From an uncultured Clostridia bacterium (GTDB taxonomy: Bacteria > Bacillota > Clostridia > TANB77 > CAG-508): a stretch of DNA of 51,775 bases. Positions 50,900-51,775 of this stretch are shown in pieces. The stretch lies in assembly GCA_944393395.1 (NCBI GenBank), contig CALYAB010000003.1, positions 1 through 51,775 on the forward strand, read 5' to 3'. The stretch's first letter is position 1. Every line of letters starts with the position of its first letter. The notes under the pieces are model-generated. The model was not told the DNA's origin. It searched no databases and worked only from the letters and a program-made list of their open reading frames with translations. A program made the translations under genes and the position numbers.

Positions 50900-51775
50900 T
50901 TATTTTTTATCATTATATTTAACTAAATTAATTGCTGAATCTAATGTTTCTGTACAACATAATTTTCCGCGAGCATCTACATACAATAAATCACTAATTT
51001 TAGACAATCTCCTTGCTTGCTTAATATCATTTATAACAATTTCTTTCTTAAATTCCATTTTTTTTTCTATTATTCTAATATCATAACATTTTCTCTTTGA
51101 CTTGAATATTAGATATTTGATATTTTTGTTTTTTAATAAATTAATGGCTTTTCTGTATGGTAATTCTTTATCAAAGATAGCATAGTTTTCCTTAGTCTCA
51201 TTCGTTTTTTTTATAATTATTTCAATTGCTTCAACCTCGGCAATAGCATGTTTAATATATATATTCCAAAATTCATCTGCTAACTTTAAAGCACGAATAA
51301 AACCTTCTTCTTCTTTTATATTTTCATTCCATTCAGGATTGCATAATTTAACAAAATCAGGTGATGTTTTACTTTTTAAATATTCCATTTGCATATTGTC
51401 TGTTGCATCTATGTATTGAATTAATTCTCTATCCATATATTCATAAACTTTGTCCATATTTTTTGCCTTTATTTTTTTTAAATATTCTTTACCATATTTT
51501 TTCCATAACAATCCAATAGATGAATAGTAAATGCCATTTTCTCTTTTTCCATTTCTATTTTTTTGATGATGGTCAAATTCTCCTAATCCTATATCAAAAA
51601 CTAACTTATTATTCGCATTTCTATTATCCATACTTGGAATTCTAATTAAATTTATCTTTTTAAAAATTTTACTTAAAAATATAGTAGAAATTACATCATC
51701 TACATGAAATGTTCCAGAATGTGTAACAAAATTTGCCTTATTATATTGTTTAGTTAATTTTATATTTTTATATTT
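50900..51775 (-). CDS. MYG1-family (UPF0160) phosphoesterase, N-terminus beyond the window
   Basis: The frame is open to the window edge: the stretch upstream of the first ATG (51631) reads NKANFVTHSGTFHVDDVIS, the conserved MYG1 start (THSGTFHxDD), so the real start is outside. Further family marks are VFDIGLGEFDHHQ and YSSIGLLWKKYG. At least 291 residues are visible. MYG1 belongs to the DHH-like phosphoesterases; the yeast and human proteins are 3'-5' RNA exonucleases. The C-terminal third is less conserved and ends in a YVDARGKLCCTETLDSAI segment. It lies 23 bp upstream of the HD-kinase gene. Confidence 0.85.
   Translation of the reverse strand, partial: KYKNIKLTKQYNKANFVTHSGTFHVDDVISTIFLSKIFKKINLIRIPSMDNRNANNKLVFDIGLGEFDHHQKNRNGKRENGIYYSSIGLLWKKYGKEYLKKIKAKNMDKVYEYMDRELIQYIDATDNMQMEYLKSKTSPDFVKLCNPEWNENIKEEEGFIRALKLADEFWNIYIKHAIAEVEAIEIIIKKTNETKENYAIFDKELPYRKAINLLKNKNIKYLIFKSKRKCYDIRIIEKKMEFKKEIVINDIKQARRLSKISDLLYVDARGKLCCTETLDSAINLVKYNDKK

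Overview
The window comes from a very AT-rich, low-GC Gram-positive genome. Three things point to a spore-forming Clostridia-type member of the Bacillota, probably an uncultured gut lineage: a spoVAC-spoVAD-spoVAE locus, a type IV pilus operon whose pilins carry the G|ITLI...ITIIVLLILAG N-terminus common in such genomes, and strong AGGAGG ribosome binding sites. No rRNA, tRNA, CRISPR array, prophage or insertion sequence was recognised. Genus-level identity cannot be read from the sequence alone.

Layout. 1-1.9 kb: cell-envelope genes (edge-truncated sugar transferase, VanZ-like protein, LytR-CpsA-Psr ligase). 2-6.4 kb: a membrane-anchored hypothetical, an 11-residue-repeat coiled-coil protein, argS, a 54-residue lipoprotein and another membrane-anchored hypothetical. 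6.5-7.3 kb: deoD. 7.5-15.5 kb, minus strand: ftsE-ftsX, three tandem EnvC/PcsB-like M23 peptidases, a CtpA-type protease, pgsA and greA, a division and envelope block. 15.6-17.5 kb: a ROK sugar kinase and a stand-alone transketolase C-terminal half. 17.8-27.3 kb: type IV pilus operon, in transcription order pilM-pilN fusion, pilO, a PilP-position protein, major pilin, prepilin peptidase, two minor pilins, pilB, pilT, pilC. 27.4-31.3 kb: rsmB, a dodecin and spoVACDE. 31.4-32.7 kb: infC-rpmI-rplT behind an L20-type attenuator. 32.7-38.6 kb: an accessory island of aminoacyl-tRNA-synthetase-like enzymes, a methyltransferase and an MccF-like S66 peptidase. 38.6-41.6 kb: hemW, whiA, prmC. 41.8-45 kb: a frameshifted pilin-headed GLUG-repeat surface protein and an Rpn-family nuclease. 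45.5-49 kb: a gene fragment, 6S RNA, hemolysin III, dprA, folD. 49.2-51.8 kb: an HD-plus-kinase-like fusion and an edge-truncated MYG1-family protein.

The most promising undescribed system is the island at 32.75-38.56 kb. An operon with a near-consensus promoter encodes a HisRS/HisZ-like protein with a degenerate motif 3, an AsnRS catalytic core without its anticodon-binding domain, a SAM methyltransferase and an MccF-type peptidase with a frameshift. Facing it is a compact ProRS lacking the INS editing domain. The combination suggests tRNA-independent amino-acid activation to make or modify a small molecule, with hydrolytic immunity. That reading is inference.

Other points of interest: a roughly 150-nt three-hairpin element present twice with compensatory changes; two perfect 37- and 43-bp inverted repeats; apparent AUA start codons for infC and dprA; and a tiny promoter-terminator unit facing the 3' end of the hemolysin III gene.
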